Shown here: positions 44,913 to 56,626 of the stretch, one piece after another
Position numbering within the stretch: position 1 is the stretch's first letter
How the letters are laid out: each line of letters begins with the position of its first letter
From: Hymenopus coronatus
Lineage: Eukaryota > Arthropoda > Insecta > Mantodea > Hymenopodidae
NCBI GenBank assembly: GCA_030762935.1
Contig: CM060895.1
Coordinates: forward strand, 35,243,501 to 35,307,500
Length of the DNA stretch: 64,000 nt
Direction: 5' to 3'
Translations under genes and position numbers: made by a program
The notes under the pieces: generated by a model
Seen by the model: the letters and a program-made list of their open reading frames with translations, nothing else
The model's database searches: none
What the model was told of the DNA's origin: nothing

Positions 44913-45108
44913 CTCATGAAAAGACCGCATTCGAAGCGAAGATAGGAAATTACACCTAGATAAAGTTAAAATATGCAGAACATCTAGAAAGAATGGAAAA
45001 GAGTCGAATACCCAAAAGGGCCTGGAAATAGGCAGCTATAGATAAGAGATCACAAGGAGGACCAATGGAATGGAGAACAGGCCAGGAAGTATATGCCTTG
45101 AAAATTAA
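44913..45108 (+). pseudogene. LINE reverse-transcriptase ORF, C-terminal fragment
   Basis: DRIRSEDRKLHLDKVK in one frame (from about 44921) continues after a frameshift as YAEHLERMEKSRIPKRAW and GGPMEWRTGQE. Non-LTR retrotransposon polymerases of arthropods have, just past the reverse transcriptase, RIR-(x)-D-IR, then W-x-x-HL-x-RM-x-x-x-RIPK-x-A, then GRP-x-x-RW. The order and spacing fit. One stop follows RAWK and the fragment ends at TAA (45106-45108). No upstream polymerase core was found. Confidence 0.7.
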
Positions 45109-46311
45109 TTCCTAATAATATATTATTGAAAGATAGAATTTGACACCATATTTGATTCAGTAATATTAATACTCAATAGTTGGCTTAAATAAACACTTAT
45201 ACTACTCTAAACTGCTCTGAATTTCCCAAAATCAAGTTAGCTTATTTTCATGCTTCACTAAAACCCAATTTACCAGAAACAAGCGCCCTTTCTAACCTCT
45301 ACTGTCGAAGTCCAGGAAAAAGAAAGACACATCTATTGCAGACAAGTACAGAGAGAGCGCTCCTGGCGACAGCTAAATAATTTGGTAATAACCATGTGAA
45401 ACTCTTTGTCAGATAAAGGACCCAACCTGACTAGGGACAAAGTAAACATCATTTATTCCTGTTTGCCATTCCTCTTACTCCTCTTCCCGCTAGTGACCTT
45501 ATCCTTCCACAGTCAAAGAAAGATGTGGAAACAGGGGAAAAAATAAAAGGAGAAGGAAATTGGCTGCTGTCATTCTTTTAAAATGGCTATGCCCTGGAGA
45601 ATACGAGGAAGATGACCGGCAATGAAGTCCACTCTGTTTCCAAGAGGAATACAAAAGACCTTTGGGGGATCACGTCAGGAAAGAATGATGTGCGTAATCG
45701 TAGAGAAGTATTTATAAAGACAAGATAGTGTCCAAGTGAAATACTTCCGGTTCTCACAAGAAGAAACAAATTCATCTTGTTGGAAACTGCAACTGAGTTA
45801 AGGAACCTCTATGCAGATACATTCCCGGAGCTATTATCAAGTATATGATTTTTCTTTCCTTACAAGAGGCTAATAATTGTTGTCATTTTCATTGTTGTAA
45901 TCATCATCATCATCAGACGTACATGTTTCTAAGCCTAAAAGTAAGGGTGGCAAGCAATAAAGTTCAATTGTTGCTAGACTATAGAAGGATATCGCAGGTA
46001 ACCAGACCTTGTACGTGTTTTGGCAAATCGGATTTTGTCTGTCGTCAGTGTCACTTGACCACTGTTGTCCGCATTCTATCCACCGATAACGGTTTCAATG
46101 TTGATAACTTGAAGCCAACTGCTTAAGATTTCCTTTTATAACCTTACTACAAGGATTAGATAAATATGACTGACCTGTTCCTTATCTAGACATATTACAT
46201 TTTTAAGATGATCAAGTTATACTTATGCAAACAATCAATCGCAAAAAATGTAGGTTACATACACACTTCTGCAACTATTTCACTTAAAGAAATTCAAAAT
46301 GTATTCAAGTA
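45109..46311. other. Unannotated stretch
   Basis: A 93-codon open frame on the plus strand (45845-46126) has a His/Cys-rich part near its start but no ordered zinc-finger spacing. It is not called a gene. Confidence 0.35.
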
Positions 46312-46700
46312 ATTTCTTTATAGCTGCTATGTACATACTGTATAGATAATGCATTGTATTGCGCCCAAAAACTCGATACCAAGATTTCACCGGAAATACA
46401 TGCTTTTTGTTGGTTTTTTTTTTTTTTTTTGAACCCCTGAATACAAGTTTAGAATAATGTCATATATGTATGTGTGTGTCTGTGGGAAGCATAGATAAAA
46501 AACGAGAAGGCCGTTAAATACCAAACTTGATATTTAAGTTCAGCATCTTCCATGGGTGCAAATTTTTCAAGATTCTCAAGAAAAACACCATCCCCCAACT
46601 TCTCTTTACATTTGAAAAAGTTAGAAAATTTTAGTTTTCTCAAAAATGCCTCTAACGATTTTGATCTTATATCTCTTATATTTAAGATATTTACAGGAAA
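46312..46700 (+). repeat. RepA copy, forward, truncated
   Basis: The hairpin remnant ATAGCTGCTATGTACATAC, CTCGATACCAAGATTTCACC, a T22 run, TGTATGTGTGTGTC, TACCAAACTTGATATTTAAG and TTTAAGATATTTACAGG follow in order. The copy then ends at an A run where a reverse copy starts. Confidence 0.82.
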
Positions 46701-46701
46701 A

Positions 46702-47475
46702 AAATCTGATGTATTCCGTTCACATGACTTTCTCTACATCTCTGCAACAAATTGTAGTTAAAAAGCATATGCTTCTATTTACTTCATGCTAATTAGCAGA
46801 AATAGTCTTATTACTTGCTTCCTTGCAAGTAGAAGCGAAATGAGGGAGTTCCTTAAGTTAAAGTGATAGTCAAAAGCTGGTTGCTATGTAACTGAAGTTC
46901 CTTTGTGTATATGGATAGGAGTTAAGAAATTCCTGTATGAGAAAAGTATAAGTTTTTCAAAGCTAAAACGAAAAACCAGGAATATCAATCAACTCCACGA
47001 AAAAAATGTATAGGACATAAATTGGGTATTTTATCGTGAGATACATTTTCTGTGTAGTAAGTTTTTCCCCATCTCTTACGGTTTAGCAGTTATGCACAAT
47101 TCCGTAAAATTATCCAGAATAAAATAGTCTTCAGGGGCTATTCCCAGAAAATTCAAGATATACATTTTATTTTTCAGGTAAATATCTTTAATATACGATA
47201 TTTTAATCAAAATTGGTAGAGATATTTTTAAGAAAATCAAAATTTTCAAAATTTTTTTGGGGTGGGGCGATTGAAAATTTTCGTGTCGCATCCTTGGAAG
47301 ATACCAAACTTAAATACCAAGTTTGAGCTATGCTGCCCACAGACACACAGACACACACACGGACATTTTTCTAAAAATGCTTTTTTCGGATTCAGGGAGT
47401 CTAAAAATATGTATTTCCGGTGAATTCTCGGTATCGAATTTTTTAGTACAATGCAATACCTTCTCTATACACCAT
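46702..47475 (-). repeat. RepA copy, reverse, abutting a forward copy
   Basis: It starts TCTGATGTATTCCGTTCACA directly after AAAAAAA and contains GGCTATTCCCAGAAAATTC and TTTCCGGTGAATTCTCGGT. It is cut in the hairpin at TTCTCTATACACCA. Confidence 0.85.
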
Positions 47476-50400
47476 CCCTGTCCAACTCCATTGACCGAAT
47501 TGGACTCGTGTATGTTTCCGCTGGCTGCCGTGTGAGAACAGTTGGAGGCGCTAGTGTGCCTGAGAGAACGTCCCATAATTACCCGCGCGCATTCTCATCA
47601 TTCTTCGTCATTGTTTTCTGTTATTCTATGGATGCAGCGCCATAATTGAAATTATATTTGATACACAATTTATTGTTGAACTACCTCGTTTTATTCTTGA
47701 CATTTTTGTTAATTTCTAATTTATTTTTATTAGATTACAATTTCGTTTACAATTCTAGTAGTTTTAAGTTCCCTAAAGCTCAGAAACTCCAAGAATGATC
47801 GCATACATGACGATACATGAGAATGCAACTATGTATCGCAAAAAGGCAAGAAAGATGTGAGCACCAAGGAAATGTGGGAATAGTATCAAGATTAGCCCTA
47901 AGGTAAGTGACTACCAATATAATCTTAAATTAATTGCACATTGATACGTATTTGAAAGCAAAAGTGACAGTGCAAGTACATATTGTAAAGTAAATGTACA
48001 TGTGCATATATCCACACAAATAATCACGATAAAGCTCACTTGAAACCATATTTATATTAAAAGTATAAGCCGCAATGTGTTCATTCCGTATAGATCGATT
48101 CTGACACTACCTGCTTTGTTCACATTATGTATAAGCTCATCAAAATTGAATACTTTTGCTACAGTTATAACAATGTAAAAAAAACCAGACAGTTTAAGTG
48201 TTTATAAGCTGCATTATCTTTTGAATACACAGTTCAGTAAGCAATGCATATTTAAAAAGTTACACTAATTAATGGCAAAAGATGCATAAAGTGGTATATC
48301 AGATGAACAAACATAACCTACATCACTGCCTTCCTTTATATTGCAAACTGGTTAAAATAACGACATGCTCTTAAAATGGGCAGAAAATTAACACTGAAAT
48401 CAAAAGCCTGGAGTAAAGAGAATTTATTAATATAATATTTTTCGTGCTAATTGAATTTAAGTGCCTACCACACAGCATCTCGCAAATTAAGTATTTTTCA
48501 TAATCGCAGGTAGTTGAGAAAAAAATTGTATACCTTTATAATACAAATATAAACCTTTTAGTATAATAATGCCTATATTTAAAGTGCACTTCTGAATTCC
48601 TAATTCATATTAAGATGCTGATGGAATGGCATTACCTACAATCCCTTCTGCTAAGCACATTAAGCATTGCTTTTCCTCTATTTCCACTTCACAAGCTTGC
48701 CTCTTCTTCGTGGAGGTAAGAATTACCCGGAAGCCATGGATGACTACCTTCTAATTATTACTATTTTAAAAAGTTTATTCTTGTTTTCACCTTCTAAAAT
48801 GGAATTTTTCACAAATTTTATAAGGTATTTCTGTCAGTCTTTCTAGCAGTCTGGTTGGCAGAGCTTACATCTGACAATAACAATTATTTGTTATCATTAT
48901 TTTATTATCATTATTATTAGTATTATCATCATTATTATTAATTATTATTATTTATGTACTAATCAGTGGATTATACTTGTTTCAGATATAGAACTGGCTG
49001 TGGGGTTCCAGAAAATATCCCATGGTGAACTGCTATGTTGGAGGATGCACACATATTACTTTTTGTGAAGATTAGTATGGTCTTAGGAGTATCTCGAGGT
49101 TGTTAAAATAAAACTGTTTGTTATTAGGAGGAATTTAGCAGAGCATGGTACAAGTGAAATGCTTAAGTAGTACTATACTACCTCGTAAAACAGTAATGAA
49201 AATTGAAATTATTTTAGAGTAATTTTTATGCCTTACATGAGAATGCAGAAGTACTTCAACGTGCACATTTTCAAATATTATTGTTATAAAAATAAACATA
49301 ATAAATCTCAGGACAAAATATCAAACCTTAAGCCTTATAAAAGGCTCATTTCCGTATTAGGTAAGAAATTTCAGAAGCTCTGTTCTTTGGTTTGGAGCCT
49401 AAAACAATGTTCTCATACATAGGTGTCAAATTTGCTAGAATATTACAAATACATTTACACCATTATTAGATACAGATCATTCTGGAGATCTTGCAATCAT
49501 AGTGTCAACAACGATTTTAAAATTAATTCTATGTGTACCTATTATAATATCAGATAAATGACTTTTAAACAATTTGAGATTATGCCATTATAATTATACA
49601 AATAATTAATTTATTAAAAAAGGTTTTATCTAAAAAATTCGATTTTTTTACAGAAAGAACTCCGCTTTACTTAGTAAACCAATAAGAACATACAATAATT
49701 TATATTTTAAATAGTTATTTATTACACACTGGTTAAAATAGTGTAAGGTTTTTGGAATTTTAAATGGTATGGCTTTAGAATGTAAAAATATTAATGTAGT
49801 TCCTCAGTTTCTGTATATGAAGTAAGTTTCTCTGTCATTACAACAATAATTAATAGAACATTCATAAAAATGTTAAGAGGAGAGTTGTGTAGCGATTAAG
49901 TTTTCTAATCTGTATAAAGTCAAATGCTAAATTTGAACGAATCATGAGCTGAAATATGTTTTAAAATCTTGTTTTATATTCACAAATTCTGTTGCAATAA
50001 TTGAAATTACAATAAGGAAATTGCCATTATTTTAATTATTATTATTGTTATTATTATTTATTTAGTTATTTTTTATTTGAAAGGATGTTTTCATTCCTAA
50101 ACCCCTCCCTGGTTACTACCATGTGTGTATGAGAGAAAAAACAGTGGAAGGGCACTAGCAATATGGTGCATTATTTGATGAAGGCAATTGTTATGTAAAA
50201 GTTATAGAATAAAGAGGTATATACCTAAATATTACATTGAATAGATGTATCTATTTTTAGTAAATTACTGTTTGTGACATGAAAACCGTATCATATTCGT
50301 ATAGCTTTAAAATCTAGGTGTGTTTATTCTGTTAGGAAGAAACGAATACCACCTAATTAAAACCCTTCACATGTTGCATAGAAAATATTGAATAATTATC

Positions 50401-51741
50401 TTTTTTATATATTTGAAGATCATATGATTAATTTTTCAGGCTGTGTGTGATTTATGCCATTAATCTGATGCATAATATTCATGATGAAAACTGAATGATA
50501 AGTTTAGCACATCATTTTTTCTCTGCAATGGTACTTTGAAGCCTCATCACAATGTAATATGATTTCAAGCATCTCAATTTGTTTTTAATCAAAATAGAAC
50601 TGCTAACGTGAAACTTTGCAATTTTGGTTTCACAGCAAATATAAACAAAACCAAAGATTTTCAGGAAATATTGACATTAGCATTTAATGTTTAATAAAAT
50701 CAAGAAAAATTATGGACTAGTGTTTAATTTTTCACTGCAGAAAAATGAATAGTTCAGAATACCTAGTACCTCATAATATTTATCATTTTCATAAATGTTT
50801 ATTTGCCACCTTTATTTATTTCCTTCTCACACTGCTCCATGTTCTTGGATTTTGCTGTAGTTATTTATTATTACATGTATGAGGTGTAACTTTGTTTGTG
50901 AGCGTCTCTGTTATTTTAACATACTAATCACCTCAGCTTAATTTTTTTTTGTTTGACTCCTTAGCTTATTAGAGGTTTAGTTCGTCCCGTTCAGTGGCCC
51001 AATTATTTGTCGTACAAGTTCATACCCTTCTGAGGAATGCTTAGATATTTCAAAGATGAGATATCTTTTTTCTAGAACTTAACACTCCAACAGAAGGTTT
51101 TTAATTGCTACAGATGCAACAGAAGTAGTGATAAAATATGCCCTGAATATTATTATTTCAGTTCACAATTCATGTATTTGCACGTAACATGCCTGTGAAT
51201 CTACTAAGAGTATTAATAAATATATTTTTCAATTATAGCAAAAATATTCTTGTAAAATGAATACCAATTTATGGTTTATAAATTTGTAGTGGTTTTATTT
51301 TGCATTTATTAAAAGTTGCTAATGATTGTTTAAAATTTCAACAGTTAATTGGATAATTTGATATTCAAGTTAGGAATTGATAAGCACCCTACATAAACAC
51401 AGATTTTCCGAATTAAATTTACAGACATTTTGAATTCCACAATCCATATGATAAAATGATAGTGTATGATTCATAATAGTAAACATTTAAATTTATCTTA
51501 TTAATATAAAGATATCTGCAAATATAAACTGTTCGTTTGATGTTATTTGTGCCGTGAGCAGCTATTTATATTCCTTTCTTGTTATGCTTCACATATCTGT
51601 AATTTCTAAAGTTTGTTTTTAATTGTCTCATTTATGTAGCATCATTTAACGTATATGATAATATCGGGGGCTTTAACTTATGAAACAATTCGTTGATTGT
51701 AGGTTCATAAACGTTGAATTTTTTAAACATTTTATTTTCTT

Positions 51742-51743
<2 letters not shown>
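47476..51743. other. 4.3-kb repeat-poor AT-rich tract
   Basis: There are no RepA or SINE landmarks. The first 160 bases are GC-rich (CCGTGTGAGAACAGTTGGAG, CCCGCGCGCATTCTC). They share CTGCCGTGTGAGAACA plus a similar continuation with 52463-52495. Simple ATT-type repeats lie at 48880-48955 and 50030-50060. It could be an intron or an older intergenic region. I see no exon I can defend. Confidence 0.45.

Positions 51744-51793
<50 letters not shown>
51744..51793. repeat. (CA)n microsatellite
   Basis: About 24 CA units next to a SINE-H element. No RepA landmark was recognised here. Confidence 0.95.
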
Positions 51794-51794
<1 letters not shown>

Positions 51795-51814
51795 TCAGAA
51801 TCTGAGGAATAGGG

Positions 51815-51920
51815 AATGATTTCGGTTAAAGAAAAATCGCCCGCCTCAGCCGGGAATCAAACCTGGGGCCTCTGAGTGAGGAGTCAGCTCGCTGACCACT
51901 CGAACTTGCAGACAGCCAAT
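51815..51920 (-). mobile_element. tRNA-derived SINE (SINE-H)
   Basis: The minus strand carries the A-box-like GAGTGGTCAGCGAGCTGACT and a B-box region CCAGGTTTGATTCCCGGCTG. GGTTAAAGAAAAATCGCCC links it to the decayed copy at 6809-6890. Confidence 0.65.
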
Positions 51921-52559
51921 TCCTAAACTTATATAAATTTCCCTGGGTTTTTGTCATGTATAGCTCTTTAAAGTAGTATTGTATAACTGTCATTAACTTT
52001 CGAAATATATTATTTTATCATTACACTACGGTGTAATTTATTTTGGTAAATTTTCCTTCCATGCACTCTCCATTTTTAAAGATAAACAAATAAGGAAATG
52101 AAAAGAACAACAAATGCACAGGAATGTCTATTTGTTAAATAAGGCTCTACTCACCACTGATGGCAGTTGTTATATATATACACACATTGCATATAAGAAT
52201 AAAACGTAACTGGCAAACAAACCAAGAATTCTCAAGTAAACAATGAAATAATAACGGCAAATAAAGTTTTTCTCGAGGCTGCAGTCAGATCAGAACCTTT
52301 AAAGCGGTACATAGACTTCTTGAGAACCGCTCGAAAGATTTCTGATTTGGCTGTCAACTCGAGAAAACTGGCCGAAATCCTGTAGTGGATGGTTTTTTCG
52401 AGTGGGCGGGGCAGGACGCTACTTAGGTGATTGAGCTACCGTAGTCGGACAAGTTTCTGTGTCCTGCCGTGTGAGAACACTTGGCGTCGCGTCGATCGCC
52501 GGAAGTGAAATGCGAGTCCAATTTTTTAACATTGAGTTAACCATCTATTCGTTTATAGT
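51921..52559. other. Unannotated stretch
   Basis: It contains a tRNA-like GGTAGCTCAATCACC on the minus strand near 52428 and the CCTGCCGTGTGAGAACAC element near 52463. No gene is recognised. Confidence 0.35.
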
Positions 52560-53042
52560 TATCTATGCTATACATTATGTACAGAGTTCGTATAGAGAAA
52601 GTAATAAAATGTATATGTTGAATTTTCGGGATAGACTCTGAAGACCTCATTATAGTGGATGAATTTTTCTGAATTTTGCATAACTGGTAAACCGTGAAAG
52701 GTAGACAAATTAGTACACAAAACATATAGATATTTTTAAAACACACAAAATTGGTTTCAGTTTTAAAATATTTTAAAACTTTTCTCATGCAGGAATTTGC
52801 CACTCCCTGGCCACACAAAGAAACCGATTTCAATCCCATAGCAACAACATTTTAAAACATTTGACTGCCGGTTTAACCTAGTGTACTCCCTTATTTTGCT
52901 TTTACTTACAAGGAAGCAAGTAATAAGACCGCTTCTGATAATGTTTACCTCAATTGCATGAAGTAGATAGAAGAATAAACGTATTAAGAATAATTTGTTA
53001 CAGAGATGAAGAGAAATCATGGGAATGGAACACATAGGATTT
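52560..53042 (+). repeat. RepA copy, forward, central part deleted
   Basis: A hairpin-end remnant (ATACATTATGTACAGAG, TAGAGAAAGTAATAAAATG, reverse sense) is joined to a forward G-to-E part. That part has GTTGAATTTTCGGGATAGAC, GGTAAACCGTGAAAGG and TTTACTTACAAGGAAGCAAG, and ends GAATGGAACACATAGG. The join suggests rearrangement between two copies. Confidence 0.75.
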
Positions 53043-53595
53043 TTAACACATAGAACGTGTTGATTTCTTAGTAAAATCCACTACAGAAAAGAATATTACA
53101 ATTATTAAGTACAAGTACGAGTTTTTAAAATTGATGTCTAAAGTTTTGTATAAGTTAGGGGAAGTCTTTTAATATGCTCTTGTTAGTGATTTCATTTCTA
53201 ATGTACTTGATACAGAAAAAAGTATGCCTGAATCATTAGTAAGTTTTATACAAAATTTTCCTAAATATAAACATAACAGAAAAAAGCCTCCAAACTTCGT
53301 GAAAGGGTGCTGGCAATTTTTCTCTTAGTACCTAATCAGTGCATTCTAGCTCCGCATTTAGGATATTTGAATAACCTACAGGTCTAATTTTCTTCAAGTT
53401 TTGGTTTTTTCATGAATGGGGAAGTTATTTTTTAGTTTTTATTATAATGGTAGATCTATAGATCTCGAAGAACAATTCTATACAAATTAATTAATAATTA
53501 ACTTTATGAAGAATTTAAGCCACTTAATGTAAAGAAAAGATTAATAAAGGAACCAAGACCTTAATTTTTTATTTCCATTTTTAAATTAAATGCTA
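53043..53595. other. AT-rich sequence with no recognised feature
   Basis: I see nothing supportable in this interval. Confidence 0.35.
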
Positions 53596-54439
53596 TTATT
53601 ACTTTCTCTGCACGTACTATATACATAGTGTACAGAGAATTCGATACCAAGATTTCACCGAAAATAGACGTTTTAGAACCCCCTGTATCAAAAAAGAAAA
53701 AAAAAAAAAAGAGAAGATTTTCAGAAAAAGGCCCGCGTGTTGTCTGTGTGCCGGTGAACACGATAACTCAAAAATGAAAATAATAACCAAACTTGGTGTA
53801 TAAGTTTAGTATCTTCCAAGGATGCGACACGAAGATTTTGAAAAAAAGATTCCCACACCCCAAACTACTCTTTCTATGGAAAAATGTTCGAAAATTTTGA
53901 TTTTTTCCAAAATGGCTCTAATGATGTTGATTAAAATACCGTATATTAAAGATATATTCACGGCAAATAAAATGTATATCTCGAATATTCTGGGAATAGC
54001 CTGAAGATTCTGGATGAATTTTGCTTAATTTTGCAAAACTTGTAAACCGCAAGAGAACGATAAGAATGTATTGCACATAAAATGTACATCTAGTTAAAAC
54101 ATACAGTTTACGTCATTTACATTTTTTTCGTGGAGTTAAGCTTAAGCATTTTTGAGATATTCCTTTTTATATTCCTTTCTCATACGGGAACTTTTCAACT
54201 CCTGGCAATGCAAAGAAACGACTTTCAACCTCATGACAATGAGCTTTTAAAACATTTGACTATCGTTTTAGCCCAGTGTATTCCCTTATTTCTCTTCTAC
54301 TTACAAGAAAGCAATAAGACAATTTCTGCTAATGGTTATCTCGATTAGCATGAAGTACGTAGAAGAATAAGCTTTTTAACAATAATTTGTTACAGAGATG
54401 TAGAGAAAGTCATATGAATAGAACACATCAGATATTTTT
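53596..54439 (+). repeat. RepA copy, forward, full length
   Basis: The hairpin TCTGCACGTACTATATACAT/AGTGTACAGAG is followed by TTCGATACCAAGATTTCACC and ACACGAAGATTTTG. Next come AATATTCTGGGAATAGCC, CTACTTACAAGAAAGC and the end TGTAGAGAAAGTCATATG, ACACATCAGA. It is 844 bp with no insertion. Confidence 0.9.
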
Positions 54440-54456
54440 AGATACATCTAAAGTGG

Positions 54457-54680
54457 AAAGGTCTATAGATTGATAATAGCCTACTGATAAATGTAAGGTG
54501 CAGCTAGAGTTATATCCGAAAGAACCGAAAGAAGGTCTCAAATTGTTTTAATTTGACTAGATCACCATTATAGCGAATGAAACTAAGGAAAACAGTAAGG
54601 TCCTTCTTTCGGTTCTTTCGGATATAACACTAGCTGCACCCTACATTTACCGGTAGGCTATTATCAATCTATAGACCTTT
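54457..54680. mobile_element. 224-bp near-perfect hairpin element (foldback MITE-like)
   Basis: The left arm (54457-54535) and right arm (54602-54680) are reverse complements over 79 bp with four mismatches, around a 66-bp AT-rich spacer. The arms start AAAGGTCTATAGATTGATAA and carry CCGAAAGAACCGAAAGAAGG next to the spacer. It has no coding capacity. It may be a miniature inverted-repeat element; no clear target duplication is seen. It lies just after a full RepA copy. Confidence 0.9.
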
Positions 54681-54715
54681 AGCGGAAATGGTCTAATTAC
54701 TAAATTCATTGTAAT

Positions 54716-55042
54716 TCGAAGGGATTTAAGAGAATACATTAGACTAAAGTGACAGTAAAAAGTTTTAAAACATGATCACCCTGTGACAAAATTGAAATTC
54801 CCTCTCTTTGCGTGGTTAGGAGTAAAAACAAAAGAGATGAAGCGAACCCACTCTCATTTGAGAAAAGAATAAGTATTTTAAATCTGAAACAAATGACAAG
54901 ATATATCTTAAAAATAGTTAGCTCAAAAATACATAAGACATAGGATGTGTGTTTTAATGTGAAGTAGATAGAAGAACAAGAACTTGTAAGAATAATTTAT
55001 TGAAGAATGAGTAGAGAAATACATGTGAATGTAACATATCGG
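54716..55042. repeat. RepA fragments, reverse then forward
   Basis: GGGATTTAAGAGAATACATT through AACAAATGACAAGATATATC is reverse X-to-T RepA. From about 54960, GAAGTAGATAGAAGAACAAG and GAGTAGAGAAATACATGTGA are the forward E end. The two orientations are joined. Confidence 0.65.
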
Positions 55043-55116
55043 GAAATTTTCTATGGTGTTCATACAATTATCATGAATTTCTGGAATTGCAAAGTCATTC
55101 AAAAGCGATACTTTTA

Positions 55117-56186
55117 AACTGTTTGATGTGTCCGGTTTTCACATAACTTTCGCTACATGTTTTGCAAACAAAAGGTTATGCTATCAGCATGCTAATGGAG
55201 ATTAACATTAGCAGAAATGGTCTTTTTATTTAATTTTTTGTAAGTCAAAGGGAAATAAGGGAATACAGTACGCTAAAGAGATAGTAAAAATGTTTAAAAC
55301 TTGGCCACCATGTAACAGAATTGAAATTCGCTTCTCTTTGCATAGCTATGGGTAAAAACAAAGAAGTGAAAAGAACTCGTTTGAGAAAAGGATAAGTATT
55401 TTAAATCTAAAACAAATAACAAGAAATGTCTTGAAAATAGTTAACTCAAAAAAAAATGCATAAAACAAATTGAGTGTTTTAACGATATACATGTTTGTGT
55501 TGTAAGCTTTAGTGTATCTCTTGTAGTTTACCAATTATACAAAAGAATGAAGAGGTCTTCAGAGGATATTCTAAACAAATTCAAGATATACATTTAATTC
55601 GTCGTGAAAAAGTCTTAAACGTCATACAGTATTTTAATAAAAATGGTTACAGCCATTTTTGAGAAAAACAACATTTTCGAAAATGTTCCATGTAAAAGGG
55701 TAATTTGGGGTGGGACAACTTTCTTGAAGGTCTTAGTGTCGCATCCTTGGAAAATGCTGAACTAAAATATCAAGCTAAGTATTTAATAGACTTTTCGTTT
55801 TTGAGCTATGCTGTTCACAAAAACACACGGACGTTTTTTATAGTGTTTAACACCCGGTTTACTACTATGGCACCGTAGACGATAACACTGATGATACATG
55901 GAACGAAGATGGAGCGCCGGTGGAATGCGATGGCGGCGAACCCGGAGAAAACCCACTCCTGTGCCGCTTTGTCCACCAAAAATCCCGCACTTGGGATCGA
56001 ACCCGCCCTGGCGAGAGGCAAGTGGTCTACCACACAGGCACGGACATACACACACAAATGGACATTTTTATACTTCTTATTCAGGTGACCTCAAAACTGT
56101 AGTGAAGTTTCGGTGTCAAATCTTGGGGTGAAATACAATACCTTCGGTAGCTACTACGTACATTGAATATTGGACAAGAAAGTAAA
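55117..56186 (-). repeat. RepA copy, reverse, nearly complete, split by SINE-C
   Basis: It contains TTTGATGTGTCCGGTTTTCA, AGGGAAATAAGGGAATACAG, TCAGAGGATATTCTAAACAA and CTTTTCGTTTTTGAGCTATG. After the SINE come AAGTTTCGGTGTCAAATCTT and GACAAGAAAGTAAAAATA. Confidence 0.85.
55835..56038 (-). mobile_element. SINE-C, best-preserved minus-strand copy
   Basis: The tail end is TATAGTGTTTAACACCCGG, the body has CGGTGGAATGCGATGGCGGC and TGTGCCGCTTTGTCCACC, and the minus-strand B box is GGCGGGTTCGATCCC. CACGGACGT at 55826-55834 and CACGGACAT at 56039-56047 form a 9-bp target duplication with one change. Confidence 0.87.
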
Positions 56187-56392
56187 AATATTACTTTTTT
56201 TATATTCAAATCAGCCCTCATGTATTCTTCTTGTACCTACAGCTAAACGTGAAGATATGTAATGGGTTGTCATAAGTAATACAACGAGAGCTCCAACTTT
56301 TATCGATAAACTTTATGTTGAGAAAAGTTGTAGCTCGACTAGTTTGATAAACTATTTCGTGAATAAAATAACAATGATTGGCATATAAGGAC
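56187..56392. other. Unannotated spacer
   Basis: It contains a short inverted motif around TAGCTCGACTAGTTTGATA. No gene is seen. Confidence 0.3.
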
Positions 56393-56626
56393 ACGAAGAA
56401 TAATGTTCCAAAATCCCGTAAAATTTGTCTTGACGTATATTTGCACGAAAATCACTGCAACTTGATGTCCGTATCATAAATCATGGTCTCGTTGCTTACA
56501 GAATTCGTTGAACTGGTTCCACACACCTTGTCTGTTGTTTGTAGTAATCTGTGGCTTTCAGTTTTCAATTAATATCTCTATTTTACCGATAGACCTTTCC
56601 CCAAAACGTTTTGTAACTTCCGCCAT
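56393..56626 (-). pseudogene. Possible tyrosine-recombinase N-terminal (core-binding) relic
   Basis: From the ATG at 56624-56626 (minus) the frame reads MAEVTKRFGERSIGKIEIL, then a stop. It continues TTNNRQGVWNQFNEFCKQRD, then another stop. A second frame gives QILRDFGTLFF near 56400-56430. Crypton-type recombinases begin with a short acidic/helical lead, a T/N-rich R-x-x-x-x-x-F-x-x-[FYW]-[CL] helix and then an ILRDF or ILRKFY helix. The order fits but the identity is low. It could be the missing half of a gene like that at 42013, though on the other strand and 14 kb away, so not the same copy. Confidence 0.35.

Noticed and set aside
45845..46126. 93-codon frame with CNHHHH and CxxC residues
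   Set aside because: The His run comes from a CATCAT simple repeat, and the Cys pairs are not in a known finger spacing.
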